From Azolla caroliniana (Eukaryota; Polypodiophyta), in contig JBHGNT010000009.1 in NCBI GenBank assembly GCA_043228905.1, forward strand, positions 13,082,001-13,146,000: a stretch of 64,000 nucleotides of DNA. The letters are read 5' to 3'. The notes beneath the pieces were generated by a model. The model saw only the letters and a list, made by a program, of their open reading frames with translations, did not search any database and was not told where the DNA came from. Both the position numbers and the translations under genes were made by a program. Numbering within the stretch: position 1 is the first letter of the stretch; every line of letters begins with the position of its first letter. Shown here piece by piece: positions 52,073 through 62,405 of this stretch.

Positions 52073-53282
52073 GAAAGCTTACCGATTCTTTCTCCGGGAC
52101 GGATACTTATGGAAGCACCCAAAGAAGAGGGACGGCGTCCCGCTCCGGGTGGTGGCGATGAAAGAAGAACAGGAGGAGCTGCTGACGGCCTACCACGACA
52201 GCCCTTGGGCCAGACACCGTGGAACCTGGGCCACGTTCGAGAATATAAAGGGGAAGTACTGGTGGCCGGGACTGTACCGGGACGTGCATCGATTCATGAC
52301 AACTTGCGAGAGCTGTCAGATGCACTCCATAGTCCGACACCGGGACGAACTTCACCCTACGTACCCTCCGACCATCCACTTCAAATGGATGGTAGACCTG
52401 GTAACGATGCCGATGGGAGTAGGACAGATGCGGTATTTGGTCCTGGCTCGGGAAGATCTGACGAACCAGGTGGAAGGCCGGGCCCTTCAGAACAAAACGA
52501 CTGCAGCCGTATGTCGGTTCCTGCTCGAGGACGTAATATGCCGGTACGTGTGCGTCAGGAAGATCGTGGCTGATCGCGGGGAGTTGGACGCCGAAGAGGC
52601 CGAGGAGCTGTTCGACCGGTTAGGGGTCAAGCTCTCGCTTACCACTGCGTACAATCCGGAGGCAAATGGGAAGGTGGAGCGCGGACACGGACCGATCGTC
52701 AAGGCGTTAGTTCGGGCATGCGGAGGGCAAGTCGGGAACTGGCCACGGCTGCTGCCTTACGCGTTGTGGGCTGACCAAACTACACACAGTTCGGTAACCG
52801 GATTCATGCCGGCAGAGCTCATGTTTGGGCAGAAGCCGGTCATGCCGATCTAACGTACGATCTCCTCATGGGCAACCGTGGACTGGAGAGACGAGATGAG
52901 CCGGGAGGAACTGTTGGCGGCGCGCATACGACGGGTCGAGCGAAGACCGGAGGACGTGGAGCAGGCTGCGGAAAAGCTTCGGGAAGCAAGGATGAGGAAC
53001 AAAGCCCGGTTCGACCGAACGCACCGGCTCCGACCGAAGAAGATCGAGGAAGGTGACTGGGTGCTAGTCTACGACAGCAGCCTTGACAACCAGCACCGAG
53101 CGACACGGAAGTTCGCAAGAAGGTGGTTCGGGCCTTACGTGGTACAAAGCGCCAACGACAACGGGACGTACCATCTGGCGGAACTCGACGGTACGAGAAT
53201 GGCGATACAGGTAGCGGGGAAGCAGATCAAAGCGTTCAAGAAGCGTCACGACGACGAGCCGGATCCGGTTGACCTGGACCGC
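52073..53282 (+). pseudogene. pol: Gyp-A2 integrase
   Basis: Frame from 52073 with one TAA at 52851-52853. H2C2 finger: AYHDSPWARHRGTWATF then FMTTCESCQMHS. Core: WMVDLVTMPMG (Asp), RKIVADRGELDAEE (Asp), ANGKVERGHGPIV (Glu). C-terminal domain after the stop: KARFDRTHRLRPKKIEEGDW and FARRWFGPYVVQSANDNGTY. There is no chromodomain. The last residues (DPVDLDR) are followed by TRG; beyond it, 56806-56855 supplies the end DDERSKTEEEPTSGE and a TGA. Confidence 0.88.
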
Positions 53283-53927
53283 TGTCGCGAAGATTCGCGC
53301 GTGCGTGTGCTACTCGAGCGACCACCGGGGTCTTGGACTGGGGAGGATGATCGCGGAATTATCGATGCTAGATGACGATCAATGTAAGATTAAATGAAAA
53401 TGGTTTACTTGAGAAGAAGAAGAAATTGTACACTTGAGAAGTAGAAAATAATGAAGAAGATAAAGACAAATATAATTATATTGATGATAATGGTGTTGGT
53501 GATATCACATATTGAGCCCCCCTTACACAAGCCCAACTAGAGGCTTTTATAGGTCTTTCCATGCTCGTGACATGCACATAACCATGGGCTAAAACCATGG
53601 TTTTGTGCACACGGTTTTGCTTATGTCATGCACAAACCATGGGTTAAAAACCATGGTTTTGTGCACATGGTTTTCTATGGTTGTTTCGTCTATAATTTGT
53701 ATATGAAAAGGAAATACATAAAATCTACACTATATGATAGTTGTCCTAGTGGTAAGGCAATTATCTTGTATGTTAGAGGTGCAAGGTTCAATCCTTGCTT
53801 GCACCCCTCTGTATGAACTCAAGTGCCACTAGGCTAGGTTTATTTGCTAAGTGCATGTGCAATGTTGCACATCCTTGGTTTATTCGTCTCACTCGGTTTC
53901 ACACCGTAGCCGAAAATCGTCACGACA
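53283..53927 (-). repeat. TRG 3' LTR (645 bp)
   Basis: Minus-strand TGTCGTGACG (53927) to CTTCGCGACA (53283). Contains inverted AACCATGG/CCATGGTT motifs at about 53580-53680 and a tRNA-like segment at 53741-53806. Confidence 0.93.
53741..53806 (+). other. tRNA-like A-box/B-box segment in the TRG LTR
   Basis: TTGTCCTAGTGGTAAGGCA resembles an A box with D-loop, and 41 bases on GCAAGGTTCAATCCTTGC resembles a T-arm (stem GCAAG/CTTGC) with B box GGTTCAATCC. The anticodon arm is poor and no full acceptor stem forms, so this is a tRNA relic or SINE head, not a gene. It is antisense to TRG Gag. The second copy is at 56617-56682. Confidence 0.4.
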
Positions 53928-54017
53928 TCCACCCCCACCAAACCCGCACATCCTCCGGTATGTGCCAAGAAAGGTGAAGAGGTGAGATCTTTGGCAACGG
54001 TGATCAACCGAGTTCCT

Positions 54018-56114
54018 CTACACGCTCGTCGACTTCATCTTCCACTTCGAGTATGCGCAATCTTTCCAACCGAACCACCGTAGCCACCCGATCCACCATA
54101 TCCGGCGCTCACACCTTCTTCCCCGATCGGTTGTAGTAGATCTACCGAACGATGTCGTCGATACGACCGCTCTTCCTTCGTCCACCGCACGTGTCCTTCG
54201 ATTGGACTCCTGGCCACTCCTCACGCTCACCGTCTTCAACTGGGTATTGTAGATCGTTCGTGTCGATCTCCGATTAGGCCGGGTTTGCCCTTGTCCGGAT
54301 AGGTCTCCACCGATCGCTTCTTGGCTTGGTTGGCCTTCGTCTGCATTCACATTTCCCCGAGTCGGGCTCGACCGATTGATTTTGGCTGGGTTGGCCCCCT
54401 TTTGGATCGGAATCGTCCGATCGATTTTCGCCGAATCAGGTTTCGGCCGGGTCGGCCCCGGTCGATCGGCTCCCATGTGGATCTTCCTTCGTTCGGGTCG
54501 GAATCCCGGCCGGATCGTCTTCCGGTTCAACCGGTTCTCGACTCTTCCTTCCTTCCCGCATGCAACCTCTCCATCGAACTCAACCGCAACTTCATCCTTG
54601 GCCTGCTCGTCGGCCATATCCTTCCCTCTGTGTATGCTCGCCGTGAGCCATATTGTCTCCTCTTCGCCACCTCCTTTATCTTCGGTCTTATGCCGACACA
54701 CGGTCTTGACTGCCGAAGTCTCCGCAACCGGTGTGAAGGAATCCCTTCGCTCATGCACATTTACCTTGTCTTCTTCATCGCCCTTCCGGTCGTCCTCTTT
54801 TTTGTCCACACATTCCGTCTCTCCGGTCTCACGTTGGCGCACGTGCACAACCGCCGAAGTCTCTAGATTAGGTGTGGGGATATCCTTTCTTCCTCGATCT
54901 TCTTCCTCCTTGTGTTGGGCCTTCGTCTTCCCGTCACCACCTTCCATCTCTCCGGTCTCACGTTGGCACATGGGCGCAACCGCCGAAGTCTCTGGAACAA
55001 GCGTGAAGAAAGTGTCGACATGGCTATCCGTCGTCGACTCATCCATAGCCACCTCCGACTCGATGTCGTTTGTCATGGCTACCTCCTCAATCTCTTCAGA
55101 CTCAAACACTTTTTCTCCCTCGATCATGCAAGCTTTTCTCATGCTTGCGCCGTCATCACCCGATGTTTCGTACACAATGCGTGTCCCGAAACATTTATCC
55201 TCCCTCGAAGTGGCGTTCGCCGTCCTCGAGTCATCGGCCTCCTCCTTCGCCGTCGTTTCTTTGTAAGACAAGAAGGTGACTTGTTTCACACCTTCTCTCT
55301 CGGTACCGTCATACCGAACCAGAGCCTTTGTATCGGCCACTTCATTAACCCGCATTTGTTGGGAGGTCTCTTCTTCCTCGATCACTATTCGCCTCGGTTT
55401 TGTCTCCCTTTTAAGCTTCATTTCTTTTGTTGGTGGCGCGTTGTTGCATCTCGTCCCTCTTCGATCGTCCCTCATGGGCCGTCTTGTTGTCGCCGATATT
55501 CTCGCTTGCCCCTTATCGTGTAGTCGGCATACACTTTCCACTTTGCTCCAATCCTCGATGAGGCCATTTGCACCATCATCTTCTTCGAGTTTGAGGCCGA
55601 TCGCCATCCTTTCCATTCGATCGATTGACTTCACGAACATAAGGACCTTATCGACCCCCACCAATCTTTGTTCCCGCTCCGACAATTGAGAAAAATGATG
55701 CTCGAAGTCTACGAATGCTTGTGTCGCACCTTGGTGGGTCTTCGCTGATGTCACCCATTGGTCGAACTTGCGTCGATCTCGTCCCTTCAGTCTCTCATAG
55801 CCATATTCCTCCAATAGAGCCTTCTCGAAAGTCGCCCACGAATCATGAGCTTCTAGAAGCTCTTCTACATCTTTGAAGATCAGTTGAGACACCACCCGAC
55901 AAAAGTACTCCAGCCTCATAGCTTTGTCCACACCTCTTGAATCCATCTCCGCATTGTAGACTTTTAGGAAACTTTGGACTTCGGCACCGTTGAAATAGCT
56001 CATTCGTTCGACTACTTTGTCGACGGCTTGTTGGGCTTCATTTCTTCTTTTCTCTTCTCTCAGAAACTCCATCATCCTTCTTGACATTGCCTCCATGAGA
56101 TATTCGCCATCCAT
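54018..56114 (-). CDS. gag: TRG Gag (698 residues)
   Basis: From ATG 56114, just past the primer site, to a stop at 54018, unbroken. Residues 1-230 are capsid-like and align with Gyp-A1 Gag: WATFEKALLEEYGYERLKGR, RRKFDQWVTSAKTH, VLMFVKSIDRMERMAIG, and a shared start MxGxxLxEAM. No zinc knuckle is visible. Residues about 330-500 hold three loose repeats starting PETSAV or AETSAV with QRETGE or HKTEDK. The C-terminal 170 residues are very basic and Pro/Arg-rich (RPGPTRPKPDSAKIDRT), possibly the RNA-binding part in place of a knuckle. Expected role: particle protein that packages TRG RNA, with enzymes supplied by Gyp-A. The open frame suggests selection or youth. Confidence 0.9.
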   Translation of the reverse strand: MDGEYLMEAMSRRMMEFLREEKRRNEAQQAVDKVVERMSYFNGAEVQSFLKVYNAEMDSRGVDKAMRLEYFCRVVSQLIFKDVEELLEAHDSWATFEKALLEEYGYERLKGRDRRKFDQWVTSAKTHQGATQAFVDFEHHFSQLSEREQRLVGVDKVLMFVKSIDRMERMAIGLKLEEDDGANGLIEDWSKVESVCRLHDKGQARISATTRRPMRDDRRGTRCNNAPPTKEMKLKRETKPRRIVIEEEETSQQMRVNEVADTKALVRYDGTEREGVKQVTFLSYKETTAKEEADDSRTANATSREDKCFGTRIVYETSGDDGASMRKACMIEGEKVFESEEIEEVAMTNDIESEVAMDESTTDSHVDTFFTLVPETSAVAPMCQRETGEMEGGDGKTKAQHKEEEDRGRKDIPTPNLETSAVVHVRQRETGETECVDKKEDDRKGDEEDKVNVHERRDSFTPVAETSAVKTVCRHKTEDKGGGEEETIWLTASIHRGKDMADEQAKDEVAVEFDGEVACGKEGRVENRLNRKTIRPGFRPERRKIHMGADRPGPTRPKPDSAKIDRTIPIQKGANPAKINRSSPTRGNVNADEGQPSQEAIGGDLSGQGQTRPNRRSTRTIYNTQLKTVSVRSGQESNRRTRAVDEGRAVVSTTSFGRSTTTDRGRRCERRIWWIGWLRWFGWKDCAYSKWKMKSTSV

Positions 56115-56136
56115 CTTTGTCCTCCCCTACTGCTCT

Positions 56137-56153
56137 TCACGTCGGGTTCACCA
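56137..56153 (-). promoter_or_regulatory. TRG primer-binding site
   Basis: TGGTGAACCCGACGTGA, identical to the Gyp-A1 site at 4585-4569; five bases from the LTR. Confidence 0.8.
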
Positions 56154-56158
56154 AATGA

Positions 56159-56803
56159 TGTCGCGAAGATTCGCGCGTGCGTGTGCTACTCGAGCGACCA
56201 CCGGGGTCTTGGACTGGGGAGGATGATCGCGGAATTATCGATGCTAGATGACGATCAATGTAAGATTAAATGAAAATGGTTTACTTGAGAAGAAGAAGAA
56301 ATTGTACACTTGAGAAGTAGAAAATAATGAAGAAGATAAAGACAAATATAATTATATTGATGATAATGGTGTTGGTGATATCACATATTGAGCCCCCCTT
56401 ACACAAGCCCAACTAGAGGCTTTTATAGGTCTTTCCATGCTCGTGACATGCACATAACCATGGGCTAAAACCATGGTTTTGTGCACACGGTTTTGCTTAT
56501 GTCATGCACAAACCATGGGTTAAAAACCATGGTTTTGTGCACATGGTTTTCTATGGTTGTTTCGTCTATAATTTGTATATGAAAAGGAAATACATAAAAT
56601 CTACACTATATGATAGTTGTCCTAGTGGTAAGGCAATTATCTTGTATGTTAGAGGTGCAAGGTTCAATCCTTGCTTGCACCCCTCTGTATGAACTCAAGT
56701 GCCACTAGGCTAGGTTTATTTGCTAAGTGCATGTGCAATGTTGCACATCCTTGGTTTATTCGTCTCACTCGGTTTCACACCGTAGCCGAAAATCGTCACG
56801 ACA
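56159..56803 (-). repeat. TRG 5' LTR (645 bp)
   Basis: Same sequence as 53283-53927 by eye, with the second tRNA-like copy at 56617-56682. Confidence 0.93.
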
Positions 56804-56915
56804 CCGCGACGACGAACGATCCAAAACCGAGGAAGAACCGACGAGCGGGGAATGAAGGCTGGACCGGTTTTCTCTGTTCCAACTCAATTTGGCGCATGCC
56901 GGTGGATGCGCGGTT

Positions 56916-56928
56916 AGGTGGGGGCGGA
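56916..56928 (+). promoter_or_regulatory. Gyp-A2 polypurine tract
   Basis: AGGTGGGGGCGGA directly before the LTR. The 40 bases up to here (from TTGGCGCATGCCGG) match the corresponding TRG sequence at about six of seven positions. Confidence 0.8.
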
Positions 56929-57549
56929 TGTCGTGAAGAAACCCGTCCACAAGCGGAATCGGTGCACAGGAGCGTAGGAACCGGCTCTTCTCGAATGTTG
57001 TCCATAGAAGATCCTAGGCAGGTAGATTTAGTGGGTAGGAAGTAAAGGGGAAACGGCTCCTTCCTTGCCTATAAAAGGAGGGAGACGCGAAGGGGGAGGG
57101 CATCGCGGAGAGTCGAGGATGAAGTGCTGTCGGTTTAGGTGCGAAGGCTTCTCTCTCTCTCTCTCTCTCTCTGGTTCGCAAGCTCCATAGCTTCCCTCTG
57201 TGCAGGTTTCGGGAGGCTCGCGCTGCTCTGAGGAATGCCCGAGTGCTTCCGGCAGCACCTCCAACCTACTCCTTCCTTTCTGTGTGTTTACGAACAGGTA
57301 TCGGCATCTGTTCACCGGCCTGTTCGGTTGTAATCGACTTCGCGTTTTGTCGTTTGCTTTTTTTTAGTACATACATACATTCGTGTCTCTCTGTGTCGTT
57401 GTCCCACTCGCGTCTTTGTGTCGAAGGGCCGTGTCCCTGTGAATCTACTCTCGCACATAGTGGGTCTCTTCTCCTTTCTCTCTTGCTCTTCGGTACAGGA
57501 CCCCCGAGGTCCCGCCTCATTCCACGCATCCGCGAGGAATACCTCGACA
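56929..57549 (+). repeat. Gyp-A2 3' LTR (621 bp)
   Basis: TGTCGTGAAG to ACCTCGACA. TATA box CTATAAAAGGAGG at 57069, a (CT)n run at 57148-57172. The right end is fixed because the copia A5 RT reading starts at the next base. Confidence 0.9.
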
Positions 57550-58565
57550 CCGGTCCCAGATAATGTGCATTCCCAATATCTGTCTTGATGGACCCAAGTC
57601 TTTCATTGAGAAGGTCTGGTTCAGAGCCTTCTTCAACATTCGAATCTTTCCTTGGTCTCGTCCGACAATCAGCATATCATCCACATATAGGAGAAGTATC
57701 AGGAAATCTCCTCCATCAAATTTCTTCACAAACATGCAGTGATCGGCCTATGTCTTGTGGTACCCTTGGTCAGTCATGAAGGAGTCGAACTTCCGGTACC
57801 ATTGCCGAGGAGCTTGCATTAGTCCGTATAAGCTCTTCTTCAACCAGCACCTCAGGTGCTCCTTCCCTTTCTTCTCAAATCCTTCTGGTTGATGCATGTA
57901 GATCTCTTCTTCGAGGTTGCCATGTAGGAATGCCATATTGACGTCCAGTTGCTCTACCTCAAAGTCCATGCTTGCCGCTATGCTCAATACCGTCCGGATG
58001 GATGCCATCTTAACTACCGGGGCAAAAATCTCATCGAAGTCCACTCCCTTCTTCTGTTGGACACCCTTCACTACAATTCGGGCTTTGTATCTCAGCAGGT
58101 TTCCAGCATCTCCAGATTTTAGATTGTAAACCCACTTGTTCTGGAGTGCTCTTTTCCCTTTCGGCAACTCCGTTAGTTCATATGTGTGGTTCTCATGCAG
58201 GGAATCCATCTCATCCTACATGGCACTCGACAACTTGCGGTTGTGGGTGTCTCTCTTTGCTTCTTCGAAGCTTTCCGACTCCCCCTCATCGGTTAGCAAC
58301 ACATGCTCTGCATCAGGAAATCTCCGGGGGGGCTCTTCTCTCTCACAGAGGATATCTTCTAGCCACCGGTTCCTCCGTTTGTTCCGAATCCGAATCCGAT
58401 TCGGGATCTTGTCTAGTTCCGGTGTCTTCTTCTTCTTCATCATCATCTTCGGTTGGTTTGGCTTCTTGTCTGTATCCGGCCGGTTCGTCGAGTGTCATCC
58501 GGTTACCGGCTAACATCTGATTTTCAACCAAGTAGGTCCTTGTGTCCTCAAGCCGGTTTTCATTG
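57550..58565 (-). pseudogene. pol: Copia A5 fragment: linker and RT
   Basis: Minus-strand reading from about 58565 (linker, DEPAGYRQEAKPTEDDDEEE) through KGRRALQNKWVYNLKSGDAG-like RT start, FDEIFAPVVKMASIRTVLSI and LLLYVDDMLIVG to LGMHII at 57550, where the Gyp-A2 LTR begins. Stops at 58216 and 57748 and a frame change near 58360. The two stops stand where A3 has Gln codons. Same family as A1, A3 and A4; neither LTR nor Gag of this copy is in the window. Confidence 0.85.
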
Positions 58566-58735
58566 GACGCTTCTGTCCTGGATTCGACATGTACCGGCGG
58601 ACCACCCCTACGGCATAGGCTAGGTCAGGTCGGGTCGCTACCATTGCGTACATGATACTTCCTACGGCTGATGCATAGGGCATCTTTCCATTAAGCTCTC
58701 TCTCCTTGTCCGTTGAAGGAGCATCTCTGTCCGAT
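58566..58735 (-). pseudogene. Small copia RT-RNase H remnant
   Basis: Minus-strand reading KMPYASAVGSIMYAMVATRP and AYAVGVVRRYMSNPG, the segment between RT and RNase H of copia Pol, from another copy than A5. It joins A5 at about 58566 without LTR. Confidence 0.75.
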
Positions 58736-59274
58736 AGTCGGATCGACGTTGAACACCCTTGGGAGGGGGTGGAGCCATTCTAGGCACCACCCTCCACCCC
58801 GCAATGCTTATGAATATCTCATCATCAACCCCCCAACGTTAATCATCACACCCATCATTTCCATCATCATCACTTTCATCATCATCAACACTAATCCTAA
58901 CCCTACAACATTATTCTAATGGATGTTCGGTGGTAATGTAAGATGTCTCTTTAGCTCTAACTCTCTCTTTGTGAAACTATCTACCTCTGTGTTTGTCTCT
59001 GTATATATATCTTCTTGACAAGAACAGAGAATTAGACCTTCATCCAACACTCATTAGCTTGTTAACTCCACACATAGAATCCTCATACACTTCCGCATTA
59101 ATCGGCCGTCATCTCAACAACTAACAAAGACACTCACAGTGTCCACAGTAGTGCATAGGTAGTTGAAGTAAAACACAATTGTCCATCTCTATCGTTCATG
59201 TTTGTTTGATAACTAGTTCAATGAGTTGTAATGTGAGACACTCGACAAGCTCATTCATGTTCCTTTGATGAAAT
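58736..59274. other. Spacer with ATC-rich low complexity
   Basis: A GGGTGGAG/ACCCTCCACCCC inverted motif near 58758-58800, an (ATC/ATT)n stretch at 58815-58900, and AT-rich sequence. No gene seen. Confidence 0.5.
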
Positions 59275-59278
59275 TTCT

Positions 59279-61493
59279 ACAAGTTATGTGCCATATGAGG
59301 CTTGGAATGGACATAAACCTATGGTTAGTCATATGCATGTGTTTGGTTGTTTGGCATATGCTCTTGTGCCATCACAACAATGTCACAAACTTGATGACAA
59401 GGCAAAGAAATGCATATTTGTTGGTTATAGTGCTGAAAGTAAGGGATATCGTTTGTATCATCCATTGATGGACACAATTATTGTGAGTCGAGATGTGGTA
59501 TTTGTTGAAAATTCAGCTTTCCCTTTTCTTGAATGCAAAAAACACCCAACAATTAACTCACAAGATGTGTTTGATACACTCATGCCTTTGTTCCAAAGGG
59601 GTGCACTTGACCATGGACATGTAGACCAGTTAAGTGAGTTTCAAAGGGATGAAAATTTCCAGCAAATAAGTGTTGAAAATGCACGAAATGTCCAACCAAA
59701 TATGGCTGAACATTTGCAACAAAATGTGGCTGAAAATGAGCATGAAATTCAGCCCACGCATGATGTGCATATTGAAGATGTATTACATAATGAACACATG
59801 GCTATTGAGAGGTCACAAACTATGCCGAGGTGGCTGAAACAAACTTTGCGAGATAGCAAATTGAGTGCACCTTTACTTGGTAAAACAAGATCAAGCTCTC
59901 GCCATGCATCAAGTAATTTTGTGGATTATTCTATTGTTGCAATAGCATGTAATGAGGAGCCACTTACTTTTGAAGATGCATGTGATGATCCTCATTGGAT
60001 GAGTGCTATGCAATCAGAAATGGATTCCATTCATAAGAATGGTACTTGGGAGTTATGTGAATTGCCAAAAGGAAAGAATGTGATTGGTACTAAGTGGGTT
60101 TACAAGATTAAACGAAAGTCTGATGGTAGTATTGATCGCTACAAAGCTAGATTGGTTGCCGCCAAAGGATATGCACAACAATATGGCATTGATTATGAGG
60201 AAACTTTTGCACCTGCTTCACGCATGACTACCATTCGTACCGTGGTCGCATTGGCTGCCCAAAGAGGTTGGAAAATGCATCAATTGGACATAAAAACGGC
60301 TTTCTTAAATGGTGATTTGCAAGAAGAGGTTTATGTGAAGCAACCTCTTGGATTTGCTACGAAAGAGAAAGGGCATATGGTTTGTTGCTTGCATAAGGCC
60401 TTGTATGGTCTCAAGCAAGCTCCACATGCATGGTATGAAAAAATCCATAAGCACTTGATTGCTCTTGGCTTCACATGTAGTCCAATTTGAAAGCACACTT
60501 TATGTACGCAAAGATGGGGCTGATCTTCTAGTGCTCGTTCTTTATGTTGATGACATACTCTTGACTGGGTCATGTGAAGCAAAACTTGATTTTCTTATGG
60601 CTGATTTGTAGCATACTTTTGAAGTCACTTATCTTGGTCTTTTGAGCTACTATCTTGGCATCCAATTTGTATTTGTTGAGGGGGGAATGGTTATGCATCA
60701 AGGAAAGTATGTTGAAAAACTACTTCCGCGTTTTGACTTTGAGGATTGCAAGCCAATTTCTACACCTGTGGAGACAGGATTTAGGTTCTCTGTTGAGGAT
60801 TCTAGTGATGCATTTGATACTTCTCTTTATCAACAAGTTGTGGGATGTCTTATATATGCATGCAATACAAGGCCGGATATACAATATGCAGTCTCCTAGT
60901 TGAGTTGATTCATGCATAGCCCTGGCACTAAGCATTGGCAAGCAGTGAAACATGTGCTTAGATATCTTAGAGGCACTTTGAGCTTGGGTCTCTTTTATGG
61001 TAGAGATACTCAGCCATACTTGCATGCTTTTACAGATAGTGATTGGGCTGGTTGTTACAATACTCGTGTGTCCACTAGTGGTAATTGTTTTTTCCTTGGA
61101 AACTCGTGTATATCTTGGTTGAGTAAAAAGCAACCTACAGTGGTGACATCAAGTTGTGAAGTTGAGTACAGGGCAGTTTTCACAGCTACAGTGGAGTGTA
61201 TATGGCTAAGACGCCTTTTGATGGATCTTTGCATGGAGATTGATGTTGCTACACGTATTCTCACAGATAGTCAGAGTGCATTGGCTGTTGCACGGAATCT
61301 CGTATTTCATGTGCGGACCAAACATATTGAGGTGCATTATCACTATGTGAGAGAGCGCCTTCATGCAGGAGATATTGATTTGGTATATGTGCCTACACAA
61401 GATAATGTGGCGGACATATTCACCAAAGCTCTTCCACGAGAAAAGTTTGAAGCTTTTCGCAAAGCTTTAGGCTTATTGCCTTGTGGGGGCTGA
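59279..61493 (+). pseudogene. pol: Cop-C integrase end, RT and RNase H
   Basis: Frame 1 to about 60488: VFGCLAYALVPSQQCHKLDD, KKCIFVGYSAESKGYRLY, linker with repeated AEHLQQNVAENEHEIQ-type phrases, then GTKWVYKIKRKSDGSIDRYK, DYEETFAPASRMTTIRTVV and LYGLKQAPHAWYEKI. A frameshift near 60485 leads to a second frame with stops at 60609 and 60897-60908: LLVLVLYVDDILLTG, YLGIQFVFVEGGM, RNase [49 protein letters not shown]. In the RNase H the usual STxEAEY is SCEVEY. Confidence 0.88.
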
Positions 61494-61539
61494 TCTGTCA
61501 CTCCTTGTACATGTTCACATCATTCGCTCCAAGGGGGTT

Positions 61540-61845
61540 TGTTACACTTACGTGTTCCTCGAGTAGCTTTGATGTGAACCATTTTTCCCTATACATGGGC
61601 ACTTTTTACTCTCGTGCTGGCTAGAGGTTTTTTCCCCATGTTACCACATACATGAGTCACTCATATGTGGTGGTACTTAGTACTTAGTACTTAGGGATAT
61701 ATATTTAAGCTCCTATTAGTTTTTGTATCATTCATCAATAGAGAGAGCTATTCCAGCCATTGTCTTCCTTGTGTGAGTGCTTCTTTGTTTGAGCTTCTTG
61801 TGTGTGCCTCTTGTGTGTTTCTCACTCTTCCTCACATACCCAACA
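61540..61845 (+). repeat. Cop-C 3' LTR (306 bp)
   Basis: TGTTACACTTACG to ACCCAACA, with a TATA box (GGATATATATTTAAGC, about 61695), a tandem TACTTAG triplet at 61673-61694 and a TTGTGTG-rich end. Confidence 0.88.
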
Positions 61846-62204
61846 AGATTATCCTACTCCATGATCCCTAAATAAAAATATAGGTGTTTTAGTAATGAGT
61901 CAAGAAGATGATGTTCTTTTATGCATGATCCCTAACTCAAAACATTGGTGATTTTAGTCACAAGTCAAGAAGATGATGATCTCCAATTTTTTACTATATG
62001 AATTGTGTATCACATAAATTCTGAGTAAGGGTAGTGCAAATCTCTTGGAGTTGAAAGAGAAGATCTAATACAATAGGAATTTCCATGGTTTTTGGATGTT
62101 TAGACATCATCCCACATGAATGACATCATGTATTGGTAGAGATGCAAGTGTATCTAATAGATGAATGAGCCAAATTATTGGAAGAGTACTCCTCAAATCA
62201 CAAA
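61846..62204. other. AT-rich spacer
   Basis: Two similar phrases (ATGATCCCTAA and AGTCAAGAAGATGATG at about 61860-61920 and 61925-61980) form a diverged direct repeat. No gene. Confidence 0.5.
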
Positions 62205-62405
62205 ATGCGCCCAATCATCATGTTGGTAGTTGATGAAACAATGACGATACTCAAATTTTTTATTGATACGTTCACTTTGACCATTAGTGTCTCAATGATG
62301 GCTCAAAGAGACTTTGCAATCAATTTGGAGTAGGTAAAGCAAGTACTTTTAGAATTTTGAGATGAATTGTGGGCCTTATTAACTAATGATGTCATGTAGA
62401 AGACC
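62205..62405 (-). pseudogene. Degenerate Ty3/gypsy integrase remnant
   Basis: On the minus strand one frame reads DIIS, two stops, GPQFISKF, a stop, KYLLYLLQIDCKVSLSHH, then DTNGQSERINKKFEYRHCF and INYQHDDWAH. This is the second Asp region and the Glu region (NGQSERIN) of a gypsy integrase. No LTR or other domain can be traced around it. It is older than every other retroelement piece here, to judge by the density of stops. Confidence 0.7.

Larger units (their letters stand above)
53283..56803 (-). mobile_element. TRG, gag-only LTR retrotransposon (TR-GAG type)
   Basis: 3521 bp: two 645-bp LTRs that look identical (53283-53927 and 56159-56803), and an internal region whose only gene is a 698-residue Gag on the minus strand. 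No protease, RT, RNase H or integrase is present. Primer site (TGGTGAACCCGACGTGA, 56153-56137), polypurine tract (GGTGGGGGTGGA next to 53927), LTR start (TGTCGTGA) and Gag all match Gyp-A. CCGC stands on both sides (53279-53282 and 56804-56807; ACCGC if the terminal A is counted as shared). It is inserted in the Gyp-A2 integrase. Confidence 0.92.
52073..57549 (+). mobile_element. Gyp-A2, 3' half of a Ty3/gypsy element, split by TRG
   Basis: Starts within the RNase H-integrase connector (the first 170 bases match 1-170 on the other strand), carries integrase (52073-53282 plus 56804-56855), a 3' non-coding stretch, a polypurine tract (56916-56928) and the 621-bp 3' LTR (56929-57549). TRG interrupts it at 53282/53283. 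On the right it lies in copia A5, whose RT reading begins directly after the LTR. Confidence 0.9.
59275..61845 (+). mobile_element. Cop-C, 3' two-fifths of a Ty1/copia element
   Basis: Integrase C-terminus, linker, RT and RNase H (59279-61493), a polypurine tract (CCAAGGGGGTT, 61529-61539) and a 306-bp 3' LTR. Base composition is more AT-rich than the A family and the sequence is a third copia lineage. The 5' part is missing; the left joint at about 59275 has no LTR. Confidence 0.9.

Noticed and set aside
53741-53806. Functional tRNA gene
   Set aside because: Anticodon and acceptor stems do not form; T-loop is one base short.
54321-55523. Plus-strand frames of 181-296 residues
   Set aside because: Antisense to TRG Gag, which has the capsid similarity and correct start next to the primer site; the GC-rich third positions leave the other strand open.
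1-57549. Gyp-A1 and Gyp-A2 as two halves of one element
   Set aside because: They lie on opposite strands, overlap by about 170 bases in the integrase finger, and interrupt different copia copies at different points.
4970-58565. Copia A1 and A5 as halves of one element
   Set aside because: A1 is cut in RNase H and A5 in RT; their shared RT differs in stops and sequence.
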